This document shows positions 50,937 to 59,871 of a DNA stretch of 64,000 nucleotides, one piece after another. Below the pieces are notes generated by a model. The model saw only the letters and a program-made list of their open reading frames with translations, was not told where the DNA came from and ran no database searches. A program made the translations under genes and the position numbers. The stretch's first letter is position 1. Every line of letters begins with the position of its first letter. This DNA is from Helicobacter_B zhangjianzhongii (GTDB lineage Bacteria; Campylobacterota; Campylobacteria; Campylobacterales; Helicobacteraceae): positions 43,110-107,109 of the forward strand of contig NZ_JANURN010000009.1 of the NCBI RefSeq assembly GCF_030249855.1, in the 5' to 3' direction.

Positions 50937-51868
50937 TACTGCTGCTCCAATTGTGAAATGGATTCTTGTAGGGTTTGGGTGTTGGCGATTGTGAGCGTGG
51001 GCTTTTGACTTAGGCGTTTGTTTAAGCCCTTTAGCACGCTATTATGCCCTAGCTCGATATAGGCATCAATATGCTCATCAACAGCCAAAATTGACTGCTT
51101 ATACAGCACCGGCGAGATAAGCTGCAAGGTGAGCAGCTCATAGGCTTGCTCGGCAGTGTCATAGGGCTTTGTCGTGGCATTTGAGATGATAGGCAGGGCG
51201 AATGTGGGCTTTAGATACTTGCGCAAAAGCTCCTTAAATGGCTCGCACATAGATTCTAGCAAAGGGCAGTGCGAGGCTACGGACATAGGCAGCAGCAGTG
51301 CGCGTTTAGCCCCTAGGGCTTTGATAGGCTCTTCTATGCTTGCTAGATCGCTCTTTTTCCCCGCTAGCACGATCTGTCCATCGCCGTTGTAGTTGGCACA
51401 CCAGACACTTTTGCCCTGATCGCGCCACGATTGTGTAGCCCCCTCGGCTTGCTCATCGCTAAGCCCTACGATGACCATCATACCTGCATCTTTGCCATCG
51501 CACGCTTTTGTCATCATCTCCCCTCGCGCTTTGGTAAGCCTAAGCCCATCTTCAAAGCCCACGCCCAAAGCCACGCATAGCGCGCTAATCTCCCCAAGCG
51601 AATGCCCTAAGGCAAAGTGGGCTAGAAGCGGGGACTCTTGCTGCAAGATTGTGTGGGCGATTTGGCTTACAAGAAAGATCGCTGGCTGGGTGTATTGCGT
51701 TTGATTAAGCAGGTCGTTTTCTTCAAAAAGCAGCTTTTTGAAATCAAGCCCCAGCACATCGCTAGCGGTTTCAAACATCTCCTTTGCCACGCCAAAATTC
51801 TCGTAAAAATCCTTGCCCATTCCTATGGCTTGAGAGCCCTGCCCAGGGAAAACAAAAGCATATTTCAT
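50936..51868 (-). CDS. fabD: Malonyl-CoA:ACP transacylase
   Basis: 310-residue acyltransferase loading malonate onto ACP for fatty-acid synthesis. Motifs: FVFPGQGSQAIGMG, TQYTQPAIFLVSQ, GHSLGEISALCVA with the nucleophilic Ser, MTKACDGKDAGMMVIVG, ANYNGDGQIVLAG and SVASHCPLLESM with the catalytic His. AAGGA lies seven bases before the ATG. It is followed by mtnN and the pseudopilin gene with overlapping stops and starts. Confidence 0.95.
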   Translation of the reverse strand: MKYAFVFPGQGSQAIGMGKDFYENFGVAKEMFETASDVLGLDFKKLLFEENDLLNQTQYTQPAIFLVSQIAHTILQQESPLLAHFALGHSLGEISALCVALGVGFEDGLRLTKARGEMMTKACDGKDAGMMVIVGLSDEQAEGATQSWRDQGKSVWCANYNGDGQIVLAGKKSDLASIEEPIKALGAKRALLLPMSVASHCPLLESMCEPFKELLRKYLKPTFALPIISNATTKPYDTAEQAYELLTLQLISPVLYKQSILAVDEHIDAYIELGHNSVLKGLNKRLSQKPTLTIANTQTLQESISQLEQQ

Positions 51869-52007
51869 AAAAGTATCCTTAAAGTATTCTTAGCTTGTTG
51901 TGTGGGATTAGGCGTGCATTGTAGCAAGTTGCCGCTTATTGTCAAATAAGTTTGTATTGGCTACCATATCAACGCAAACATAGATTCTACTTTCTAGCAG
52001 GTGGCAT

Positions 52008-53903
52008 ATGGCTAAAGGATTTAGCGAGGATTCTCGCGTGAAAATACCAGCACTCATCACACTTACTCGACTTGGGTTTGCCTATCGCTCGCTTAAAAAC
52101 GCAGAGTTTGAGCCTAGGACAAATATCCTTATCCCAAGCTTTGCTAAAGCCCTACGCACACTCAATCCAACCTTACGCCAAGGATCACTCGATAAAGCCC
52201 TAGAGCATATCGCTTTTATTCTCTCCTATGATGATTGCGGCAGGGCTTTTTATGAGAGCTTGTGCTATGGGCTTAGCGGACATACTATCGAAGAAGTAGG
52301 TGCTATCAAGCTTATTGATTGGGATAATTTTAGTAACAATATGTTTGAAGTCGTTACAGAGCTGCCTTACGGAGGCGATGAGAGCGGCGCAGGGAGCTTC
52401 CGCCCAGATATTACGCTATGTATCAATGGCTTGCCGCTGTGCTTTATCGAAGTCAAAAAGCCCAATAACGAGCAAGGCATACAAGCCGAGCTAAAGCGCG
52501 CTAAAGAGCGATTTAGCAACCCCGCTTTTAAACGCTTTTTTCACTGCACGCAAATTATCGTGTATTCTAATAATTGCGCCTATGATGAAAGCGAGCTTAC
52601 CCCAATAAGCGGCGCGTTTTACTCCACAAGCTATAGCCTAAAGCCCAATCACTTTAGAGAGGAGTCTCCCCAAGCAGCACTACCAGAAGTGGATTCTACT
52701 ACGCTCAAAGCCATACTCCAAGATACCAACTCCCAAGCCCTACTATCCACGCAAGAGTTCGCCACCAACCTAGCCCCCACCACTCCGACAAACTCCCTAC
52801 TCATCTCACTTTTTACCCTTGAGCGACTGCAAGTCTTTTTGCGCTATGGGATCGCCTTTGTAGAATCTAGCTCTAGCCACCAAAGCCCCACCCAAAGTCT
52901 CACCCAAAGTCTCACCCAAAGCCCCACCATAGAAAAGCACATTATGCGCTATCCGCAGTTTTTCGCCCTATGCGCGATCAAAGACAAATTACACCAATGG
53001 CATAAAGCCGAGTCCAACTCTGCCCAGATCCCCCAGCCACTCCCCCTAAAGCGTGGGATCATATGGCATACACAAGGCTCGGGCAAAACCGCCCTAAGCT
53101 TCTACGCCACAAGGTGGATCAAAGACTTTTACCAATCTTTAGGCATTATCACCAAGTTTTACTTCATCACCGATCGCCTAGATCTCTACAAGCAAGCTTC
53201 TAGCGAGTTTAGCAAAAGGGGCTTGCGTGTCAAAGAGATAGAGTCTAAGCAGGACTTCATCAGTGAGCTATCAAGCCTTAAATGCAACAACCAAGAAGGC
53301 AAAGATGAGATGATAGTCGTAAATATCCAAAAATTTAGCCAAGACTCTCTAGCCCTGCCCAACTCCTACGCCCTTGCTTTCCAGCGCGTGTTTTTTATCG
53401 ATGAAGCACACAGAAGCTATGATCCCAAAGGCTCATTTCTCACACATTTATTCACCACAGATAGGCAGGCTATCTTCCTATCGCTCACAGGGACACCCCT
53501 GCTAGGCAGCTCCTCCAGAAGCAAATCCACCCAAATTTTTGGCGAGTATATCCACCGCTACTACTACGACTCATCGATCAAAGATGGCTACACCCTACGC
53601 CTTATCAAAGAAGACATACAAGCTAGCTATAAAGAAACGCTAAGAGACAGGCTAAAAGCCCTAGAGCTAGAGCAAGGTTCTCTAGATTCTAAAGCTATCT
53701 ATGCGCACAAAAGCTTTGTAACGCCCCTATATAAATATATCTATGATGATTTCACACAAAGCCGCGCCAAGCTAGGTGATGAAAGCATTGGGGCTATGGT
53801 GGTGTGTGCGAGCAGTGAGCAGGCTAGAGAGCTATTTGCACTCTCACAAGCCATTTCCCCAGCTTCCCCCCCCCCCCCCCGTTTCAAGCAGCCTAGATTC
53901 TAA
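52008..53903 (+). CDS. hsdR: Type I restriction enzyme R subunit, N-terminal part truncated by out-of-frame poly-C
   Basis: The 631-residue truncated product has the PD-(D/E)xK nuclease (RPDITLCINGLPLCFIEVKKP), helicase motif I HTQGSGKTALSF, motif II FFIDEAHRSYD and motif III SLTGTPLLG. The frame meets a run of 15 C (53866-53880) after ISPAS and stops shortly after (RFKQPRF). With 14 C the frame continues into the segment ending 55152, giving 1047 residues, a normal HsdR length. The truncated form lacks helicase motifs V and VI, so restriction should be off here while modification can continue. Confidence 0.9.
   Translation: MAKGFSEDSRVKIPALITLTRLGFAYRSLKNAEFEPRTNILIPSFAKALRTLNPTLRQGSLDKALEHIAFILSYDDCGRAFYESLCYGLSGHTIEEVGAIKLIDWDNFSNNMFEVVTELPYGGDESGAGSFRPDITLCINGLPLCFIEVKKPNNEQGIQAELKRAKERFSNPAFKRFFHCTQIIVYSNNCAYDESELTPISGAFYSTSYSLKPNHFREESPQAALPEVDSTTLKAILQDTNSQALLSTQEFATNLAPTTPTNSLLISLFTLERLQVFLRYGIAFVESSSSHQSPTQSLTQSLTQSPTIEKHIMRYPQFFALCAIKDKLHQWHKAESNSAQIPQPLPLKRGIIWHTQGSGKTALSFYATRWIKDFYQSLGIITKFYFITDRLDLYKQASSEFSKRGLRVKEIESKQDFISELSSLKCNNQEGKDEMIVVNIQKFSQDSLALPNSYALAFQRVFFIDEAHRSYDPKGSFLTHLFTTDRQAIFLSLTGTPLLGSSSRSKSTQIFGEYIHRYYYDSSIKDGYTLRLIKEDIQASYKETLRDRLKALELEQGSLDSKAIYAHKSFVTPLYKYIYDDFTQSRAKLGDESIGAMVVCASSEQARELFALSQAISPASPPPPRFKQPRF
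53866..53880 (+). repeat. Poly-C contingency tract (15) in hsdR, out of frame
   Basis: Between helicase motifs III and V. Codon counting on both sides shows that 14 or 17 C would give a continuous hsdR. Confidence 0.92.
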
Positions 53904-55152
53904 GCCCTTAATCTCCGCGCTAATCCTACACGACCAAGGCGATAAGCACTCCCGCGCCAAAGACATTGAAGACTTCAAGGCTGGTAAGATCTCCTTGCTC
54001 TTTGTCTATAATATGCTACTCACCGGCTTTGATGCCCCAAGGCTTAAAAAGCTCTATCTCTGCCGCAAGATAGAGTCCCACAATCTCCTCCAAGCCCTAA
54101 CGCGTGTCAATCGCCCTTATAAGTCCTTCCACTATGGCTATGTGGTGGATTTTGCGGATATTGACAGAGAGTTTGACAAGACCAACAAAGCCTATTGGGA
54201 CGAGCTACACAGAGAGCTAGGCGATGATATAGACTCTTATACAGGACTTTTTAAAACCCTAGAAGAAATCAAAGCCGAGCTAGAATCCATAAAAGCCACA
54301 TTATGGGAGTATGACACAAGCAACGCCGAAGAATTCCGCTTACAAATAGAAAAGCTCTCCAAAGACAAGCTCCACACCCTCCAATCCCAGCTGCAATCTG
54401 CGCGCGAGCTCTACAATCTCATCGCCCTACACGGCTACAAAGAGCTAGAATCCAAGCTGCCTTTTAGCAGCCTTGCTAGATTGCTCCAAGTGCTACAAGA
54501 TAGGCTACACACCCTACATATCCAAGAGATCATAGACTCCACCGACCCAGATCCAAGCCTGCTTAGCCAAGCCTTAGAGGATTATATTTTCTCCTTTACC
54601 AAAATCGATGAAAAAGAGCTGCTCCTACTCGATGGGCTAAAGTCCCAAATCGCACGCACAAGAGAGGCGTTCCTAAGCAATATAGACAATGCCGACCCTA
54701 TCTACACCACACTCTACCAAGAGCTTCAACGCCTCCTAGCCAAAAGGCACATAAACCCCACCCAAGAGCAGATTGCCGCGCTTGATAGCGAGTATAAGTC
54801 CTTACAAGCACGCATAGACGCCCTAAATGCCGCAGATGAAAGGCTCTGTGCCAAATACGACAAAGACCCAAAATTCCTACGCATACACAAACGCCTAAGA
54901 GAGTCTTTGCACCTTGCAGACCCAAGTATCCACGAGAGCCTGCTAGCGATCAAGCACACCATCGACCACCAGCTCCTAAACAACCGCGAGCTGCTAGCAA
55001 ATCAAGCCTTTTTCACCACAGAGCTAAACCAGCTCACTAAATCCCAAGCAAAAGCCCTGCTAGAGACTCGCTACTCCCGAGAGACAAGAAGCACTCTCAC
55101 CTCCCTACTTGCCAATGAATACCTACACCAATACAAAGGAGAATCCGCCTAA
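53881..55152 (+). CDS. hsdR: Type I restriction enzyme R subunit, C-terminal part (out of frame with N-terminal part)
   Basis: Continuous with the frame downstream of the C tract: SSSLDSKPLISALILHDQGDKHSRAKDIEDFKAG, LLTGFDAPRLKKLYLCRKIESHNLLQALTRVNRPY (helicase motifs V and VI), followed by the helical HsdR C-terminal region that contacts HsdM. An open frame in this phase starts at a GTG at 53776, but the codons before the tract are not native. The stop overlaps the hsdM start by one base (TAATG). Confidence 0.88.
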   Translation, partial: VSSSLDSKPLISALILHDQGDKHSRAKDIEDFKAGKISLLFVYNMLLTGFDAPRLKKLYLCRKIESHNLLQALTRVNRPYKSFHYGYVVDFADIDREFDKTNKAYWDELHRELGDDIDSYTGLFKTLEEIKAELESIKATLWEYDTSNAEEFRLQIEKLSKDKLHTLQSQLQSARELYNLIALHGYKELESKLPFSSLARLLQVLQDRLHTLHIQEIIDSTDPDPSLLSQALEDYIFSFTKIDEKELLLLDGLKSQIARTREAFLSNIDNADPIYTTLYQELQRLLAKRHINPTQEQIAALDSEYKSLQARIDALNAADERLCAKYDKDPKFLRIHKRLRESLHLADPSIHESLLAIKHTIDHQLLNNRELLANQAFFTTELNQLTKSQAKALLETRYSRETRSTLTSLLANEYLHQYKGESA

Positions 55153-56783
55153 TGCAAGTCCCAAACACCCAGACCCCGCCAAACACCACACCGCAAATCC
55201 TAGCCCTAATCGACAGGCTCAAAGCCATTTGTGCTAGAAGCGGGCTAGGCAATGACGCAGGGGAGTATAAAATCATCACCCAAGTTTTCCTCTACAAATT
55301 CCTAAGCGATAAATTTATCTATGAGATAAAGCGCGCTGAGCCAAGCCTAGAGAAGCTAGACTCTAGCAAGCTACTCTCCCACCTAAAGAGCCTAAGCACA
55401 GATGACTATGCAATGCTCTGTGAAGACATCGGCGCAAATGTCATCTTTCTACCAGATGAGCTGCTGCCCTATCTCTTTGAGCGGCAAAATGAATCAAGCT
55501 TCCACAAAAGGCTTGATGAAGCGTTAGAAAATCTCTCTTCTAGGAATCTTGAGATATTTTCTATCACCACAGAGGGCGGGAGCAAGATCAAGCTTTTTGA
55601 GCCTATATCGCCTATCATCACCGATGCAAGCAAGCGCGATAACTTCGCCAAAGCCCTTGTGTCATCGCTTGTGGATTTTGACTTTGAAGCGATCTTTGAT
55701 CAAGGCTACGACTTTTTCGCCCCACTTTTTGAATACCTTATCAAAGACTACAACAAAGACAACGGCGGCAAATATGCCGAGTATTACACCCCAGCATCTG
55801 TAAGCTCCATAATGGCGCGCATACTTGTAGGCGACACCAGCCCTAAAAGTGTGAGCATTTATGACCCAAGCGCAGGCTCTGGCACGCTGCTTATGAGCCT
55901 AGCACACACCATAGGGCAGGATAAATGCTCCATCTACGCCCAAGACATAAGCCAGAAGTCCAGCCAGCTCCTACGCCTAAACCTCATCCTAAACAATCTC
56001 TCCCACTCTATCCACAACATCACCCAAGGCAACACCCTAACCCACCCCAAGCACACGCACAAGCTCTTTGATTTCATCGTAAGTAATCCGCCATTTAAGC
56101 TCGACTTTAGCGAGTATAGAGCCGAGCTAGATGCGCAAAAGGAGCGGTTTTTCGCCGGAGTGCCTAAAGTCCCTAACAAAAAGCTAGAATCTATGGCGAT
56201 TTATCTGTGCTTTTTCCAGCACCTGCTAAACTCCCTAAGCCCCAAGGGCAGAGCTGCCATAGTCGTGCCCACAGGCTTTATCACCGCCACTAAGATAGAA
56301 AAGACCCTACGCAAAGTCCTAGTAGATTCTAGCTCACTGCTAGGGTGTATCACAATGCCGCCCAATATCTTTGCCACCACTGACACCAATGTCTCTATCG
56401 TCTTTATCGATCGCTCCAAGCCCCACACGCACGCACTTTTGATGGATGCTTCAAAGCTAGGATCTAAGCAAAAGGTAGAGAAAAACGAGCGAACCATTTT
56501 AAGCCAAGATGACGAAGCCAAGATCATTGGCACATTTCTACGCCAAGAAGAGATAAAAGACTTTAGCATAAGCGTCCCCCTAGAATCTATCGCGCAAAAG
56601 GGCTATTCATTTTCTGCGGGGCAGTATTTTGACTTTAGCATCGAGCATATCGATCTAAGTCAAGAGGAGTTTGACGCCCAGCTAGAATCTAGCAAGGCTA
56701 GGCTGCAAGAGCTTTTTGCAGAGTCTAGGGTGCTGCAGGGGGAGATAGTGGCAAGCTTTGAGCGGTTACATTTTAAGGGCTAG
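55152..56783 (+). CDS. hsdM: Type I restriction-modification system, N6-adenine methyltransferase M subunit
   Basis: 543 residues. An N-terminal helical HsdM domain (FLYKFLSDKFIYEIKR) precedes the methyltransferase core: GKYAEYYTPASVSSIMARIL, SAM motif I YDPSAGSGTLLMSLA, and catalytic motif IV FIVSNPPFKLDF. A C-terminal helical part ends the protein. It methylates adenine in the site chosen by HsdS. hsdR lies directly upstream (one-base overlap), while hsdS is separated by 330 bases of repeats. Confidence 0.93.
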   Translation: MQVPNTQTPPNTTPQILALIDRLKAICARSGLGNDAGEYKIITQVFLYKFLSDKFIYEIKRAEPSLEKLDSSKLLSHLKSLSTDDYAMLCEDIGANVIFLPDELLPYLFERQNESSFHKRLDEALENLSSRNLEIFSITTEGGSKIKLFEPISPIITDASKRDNFAKALVSSLVDFDFEAIFDQGYDFFAPLFEYLIKDYNKDNGGKYAEYYTPASVSSIMARILVGDTSPKSVSIYDPSAGSGTLLMSLAHTIGQDKCSIYAQDISQKSSQLLRLNLILNNLSHSIHNITQGNTLTHPKHTHKLFDFIVSNPPFKLDFSEYRAELDAQKERFFAGVPKVPNKKLESMAIYLCFFQHLLNSLSPKGRAAIVVPTGFITATKIEKTLRKVLVDSSSLLGCITMPPNIFATTDTNVSIVFIDRSKPHTHALLMDASKLGSKQKVEKNERTILSQDDEAKIIGTFLRQEEIKDFSISVPLESIAQKGYSFSAGQYFDFSIEHIDLSQEEFDAQLESSKARLQELFAESRVLQGEIVASFERLHFKG

Positions 56784-57115
56784 AGTGTATGGATTCTAGG
56801 CGAATGGATTCGGCTTTGGGTAGGCATTTCGCAGATTTTGGGGATTTTAGGGCAACCGCAGACCTTAAGTCTAGCTCTACCCTAAAATCCCCAAAAAACT
56901 ACAAAAGCCCCACCGCAAATCCTAGAATCCTTGAAGAAGAAAGCGGAGTTTCTCCGTCATTGCGAGCCGATGAAATCGGCGTGGCAATCCACAAGCAAGA
57001 AAAACAAAAAACGCAAAAAGTGGATTCTAGCTCTCTGTCATTGCGAGACTTGCGCTAGCAAGTCGTGGCAAAGCGCAGCTTCTTTAGTAATCCACAAAAA
57101 CACAAAGGACACATA
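56784..57115. repeat. Repeat mosaic between hsdM and hsdS
   Basis: No credible gene, although an 89-codon open frame made of repeat peptides exists. Holds hairpin 56836-56896, CATTGCGAG hairpin 56955-56992 (inner stem GCCGAT/ATCGGC), a GTGGATTCTAG copy near 57020, hairpin 57037-57070 (inner stem GACTTGC/GCAAGTC) and a CTTTAGTAAT element. It splits what is normally a tight operon. Confidence 0.8.
56836..56896. repeat. Covarying hairpin element, copy 3
   Basis: Perfect 17-base arms (TTTTGGGGATTTTAGGG and complement) around a loop with inner stem AGAC/GTCT and the TAGCTCTA end seen as TAGCTCCTA in copies 1 and 2. The arms again differ from other copies while remaining fully complementary. Confidence 0.78.
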
Positions 57116-58387
57116 ATGCCAACACCAGCACCACACAAACAACCCCACCAAACACAATGGGAAAAGGTAAAATTGGGGGATATAGCAGAGATAGACCCAA
57201 AAGAAAAGATAAAAAAAGGAGTCAAAGCCAAAAAAATATCAATGGGCGACATAATACCATTTTACAAGTTTGCTAAATTTAGTTCATTTGAAAATTTTAA
57301 ATCTGGCTCAAAATTTAGAAATGGCGATATATTACTGGCAAAAATTACTCCTTGCCTTGAAAATGGCAAAACAGCTTTTGTCGATTGTTTAGAAAAAGAC
57401 GAAGTAGCATTTGGCTCTAGCGAGTTTATTGTTTTTAGGGCTACAAAAATGACAGACTCACACTTTTTATACTACACACTTACTGCGCCGAATTTTAGAA
57501 AAACAGCAATCCAATCAATGACAGGCACATCGGGTAGAAAACGAGTGCAAAATAATATCATAACACAATACCAAATCCCGTTGCCGCCTCTCCCTACGCA
57601 AGAAAACATCGCGCAAGTCCTTAGTATGCTGGATAAAAAAATCGAGCTAAACACACGCATAAACACCGAGCTAGAAGCTCTAGCAAAGCTCCTTTATACG
57701 CGCTATTTTGTGGAGTATAACTTCCCAGACTCTAGCGGCAAGCCTTATAAAGCAAGCGGCGGAGCTATGGTCTATGACCCCACCTTAAAGCGCGAGATCC
57801 CACAAGACTGGGAAGTCGCCAAAATCGGCGATTTATGCAGTATTCAATCAGGCTTTGCATTTTCTACAAAAGATTTCAGCAGTCAAGGTATATACAAACT
57901 TATCACAATTAAAAATGTCAAAGATGGTTTTATAAGCATTGATACAGACAACAAAATTTTAATGTTACCGACCAAATTGCCTACATTTTGTAGATTAAAA
58001 AAGGGGGATATTTTACTATCACTTACAGGAAATGTAGGGCGAGTCGGTATGGTATGGGATACAGATTTATTGCTAAATCAACGAGTGGGAATTATCCAAG
58101 AAAAAGAAGCAAACAAATCATTTTTATATTGTCTTTTTAGAAGCGAAATAATGAAAACAACATTAGAAAATTTAGCTAGCGGAACTTCACAGCATAATTT
58201 AAGCCCAATTTTGACTGAAAAGCTTTGGACACTAAAACCAAAAAAAGAAATTTTAAACAAATTTCATAATGAAGTTTCTACTATCCTAGAATCCATTTTA
58301 ACAAACCAGCAAGAATCCCAAAGGCTAGCGGAGTGGCGCGACTATCTGCTGCCGTTGCTTATGGGCGATCAAGCGGAAGTGGTATAG
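57116..58387 (+). CDS. hsdS: Type I restriction-modification system, specificity S subunit
   Basis: 423 residues from ATG 57116 (AAAGGA upstream). Two target recognition domains each follow a W..VKLGDIAEI / WEVAKIGDLCSI start and end in conserved helices: IPLPPLPTQENIAQVLSMLDKKIELNTRIN in the middle and LTNQQESQRLAEWRDYLLPLLMGD at the end. The recognition-domain DNA (about 57180-57560 and 57850-58270) is visibly AT-richer than the conserved parts, suggesting exchange of specificity modules. Sequence specificity cannot be read. Confidence 0.9.
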   Translation: MPTPAPHKQPHQTQWEKVKLGDIAEIDPKEKIKKGVKAKKISMGDIIPFYKFAKFSSFENFKSGSKFRNGDILLAKITPCLENGKTAFVDCLEKDEVAFGSSEFIVFRATKMTDSHFLYYTLTAPNFRKTAIQSMTGTSGRKRVQNNIITQYQIPLPPLPTQENIAQVLSMLDKKIELNTRINTELEALAKLLYTRYFVEYNFPDSSGKPYKASGGAMVYDPTLKREIPQDWEVAKIGDLCSIQSGFAFSTKDFSSQGIYKLITIKNVKDGFISIDTDNKILMLPTKLPTFCRLKKGDILLSLTGNVGRVGMVWDTDLLLNQRVGIIQEKEANKSFLYCLFRSEIMKTTLENLASGTSQHNLSPILTEKLWTLKPKKEILNKFHNEVSTILESILTNQQESQRLAEWRDYLLPLLMGDQAEVV

Positions 58388-58528
58388 GCGATCTACCCAC
58401 CTAGAACGCTCTCGCCACATTTAGTAACACGCCCTAGCCTAGATCACACTACTTCTCCCCTATCGCTTGACATAGTGCGTAAAGTCTGCTAGCTTTGATC
58501 CAATCTCAACTCTACAAAGGACCACACA

Positions 58529-59434
58529 ATGCCTATCGCACACAATATCACCGATCTAATCGGGCGCACGCCTATCCTAGCTCTCCACCAATTCGCCCCC
58601 AATCTCTACGGCAAATGCGAGTTTCTCAACCCAAGCCACTCTGTCAAAGACCGCGCCGCTTACGCGATGATCCAAGATGCCCTAGATAGCGGCAAGATCA
58701 CGCAAGACTCCACCATAGTAGAATGCACCAGCGGCAATATGGGCATCTCTCTAGCGATGATTTGCGCAAGCCTAGGGCTAAAGATCATCATCACGATGCC
58801 GGAGTCTATGAGCCTAGAGCGGCGCAAGATGATCGCGCTTTTTGGCGCGAAGCTTGTGCTGACCCCAGCCGCACAGGGTATGCAAGGCGCACTCGATGAG
58901 GCAAACAGACTGCTTGCAAGTATCCCCAATGCCTTTATGCCAAGCCAATTTACAAATCTAGCCAACAAAGAAGCCCACAAACGCACCACTGCCCTAGAGA
59001 TTTATGAGAGCTTTAGCGGCGAGCTTGACTACTTTGTCGCGGGCTTTGGCACAGGAGGGACGATCAGCGGGGTGGGCGAAGTGCTTAAGGAGAAAATCCC
59101 GCATTTGCGTATAATCGGCGTAGAGCCAGCCGCCTCGCCACTCCTTAGCCAAGGGCAAGCCGGAGCGCACAAGATCCAAGGCATAGGCGCGAACTTCATC
59201 CCCAAAATCCTAAACACAAGCGTGATAGACTCTGTCATCTGCGCGGGCAATGAAGAAGCCATAGCCACCGCGCAAGCTCTAGCCAAAATCGGCGTGATGG
59301 TGGGGATCTCAAGCGGAGCGAATGTCGCTATCGCGCTACAAATCGCCAAAGAAAATCCGGGCAAAAAGGTGCTAACAATGCTTAATGACACAGCGGAGCG
59401 ATACTTATCGACAGATTTGTTTGGCACTTTGTAG
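58529..59434 (+). CDS. cysK: Cysteine synthase (O-acetylserine sulfhydrylase)
   Basis: 301-residue PLP enzyme. Motifs: IGRTPILALHQF, NPSHSVKDRAAYAMI with the Schiff-base Lys, ECTSGNMGISLAMIC (substrate loop, TSGN form), and AGFGTGGTISGVGEVLK (phosphate loop). The C-terminal GIGANFIPKILNTSVID and GISSGANVAIAL are typical. AAAGGA precedes the ATG. CysK and CysM forms are hard to separate; the length and loops fit either. Confidence 0.9.
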   Translation: MPIAHNITDLIGRTPILALHQFAPNLYGKCEFLNPSHSVKDRAAYAMIQDALDSGKITQDSTIVECTSGNMGISLAMICASLGLKIIITMPESMSLERRKMIALFGAKLVLTPAAQGMQGALDEANRLLASIPNAFMPSQFTNLANKEAHKRTTALEIYESFSGELDYFVAGFGTGGTISGVGEVLKEKIPHLRIIGVEPAASPLLSQGQAGAHKIQGIGANFIPKILNTSVIDSVICAGNEEAIATAQALAKIGVMVGISSGANVAIALQIAKENPGKKVLTMLNDTAERYLSTDLFGTL

Positions 59435-59871
59435 GCAGCCAGCCCTATGGCTATCTGCTCTCTAAGCTAGGGCATAAATCCCTAGAATCCACTTTTCTAA
59501 AGAAACATCGCCTAGCGGCGAGCGTTTTACTTGTTTTCTAAAGAAACATCGCCTAGCGGCGAGCGTTTTACTTGTTTTCTAAAGAAACATCGCCTAGCGG
59601 CGAGCGGTATCCCTTGTTTTCTAAAGAAACATCGCCTAGCTTGTTTTCTAAAGAAACTGCGTTTTCACTAGCGGCTTTTTCTGTCATTGCGAGCCGCGAC
59701 AGTGGCGCGGCAATCACTCCCCACACTCCCCACACTAGAATCCACTTTTTGAAAAACGCCTTTTTCTTGTCATATTGAGCCGCAGGCGAAATATCTCTGT
59801 CATTGCGAGACTTGCGCTAGCAAGTCGTGGCAATCCATTTACATTTTGTCAAAAGTGGATTCTAGGGGGTG
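59435..59871. repeat. Repeat mosaic between cysK and the type IIG gene
   Basis: No credible gene. Holds a 41-base tandem array (59493-59660), CATTGCGAG hairpins at 59682-59720 and 59798-59836 (inner stem GACTTGC/GCAAGTC, identical in its core to 57037-57070), dispersed motifs near 59483, 59735 and 59860, and TCATATTGAGC...CGAAATATCTC. Confidence 0.8.
59493..59660. repeat. 41-base tandem repeat array
   Basis: Units start with TTTTCTAAAGAAACATCGCC at 59493, 59534, 59575 and 59617, with a truncated fifth at 59644. The first two are essentially identical (41-base period); the third is 42 bases with a diverged end. Each contains CCTAGCGGCGAGCG and the CTAAAGAAAC element also found near 36500 and 41776. 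Confidence 0.88.

Noticed and set aside
56789..57058. 89-codon open frame between hsdM and hsdS
   Set aside because: Made of repeat translations (MDSRR, SLRADEIGVAIHKQ, KVDSSS) and contains a perfect hairpin; no family resemblance.
59493..59660. CRISPR array
   Set aside because: The 41-base units are directly tandem with no unique spacers and no cas genes are present.
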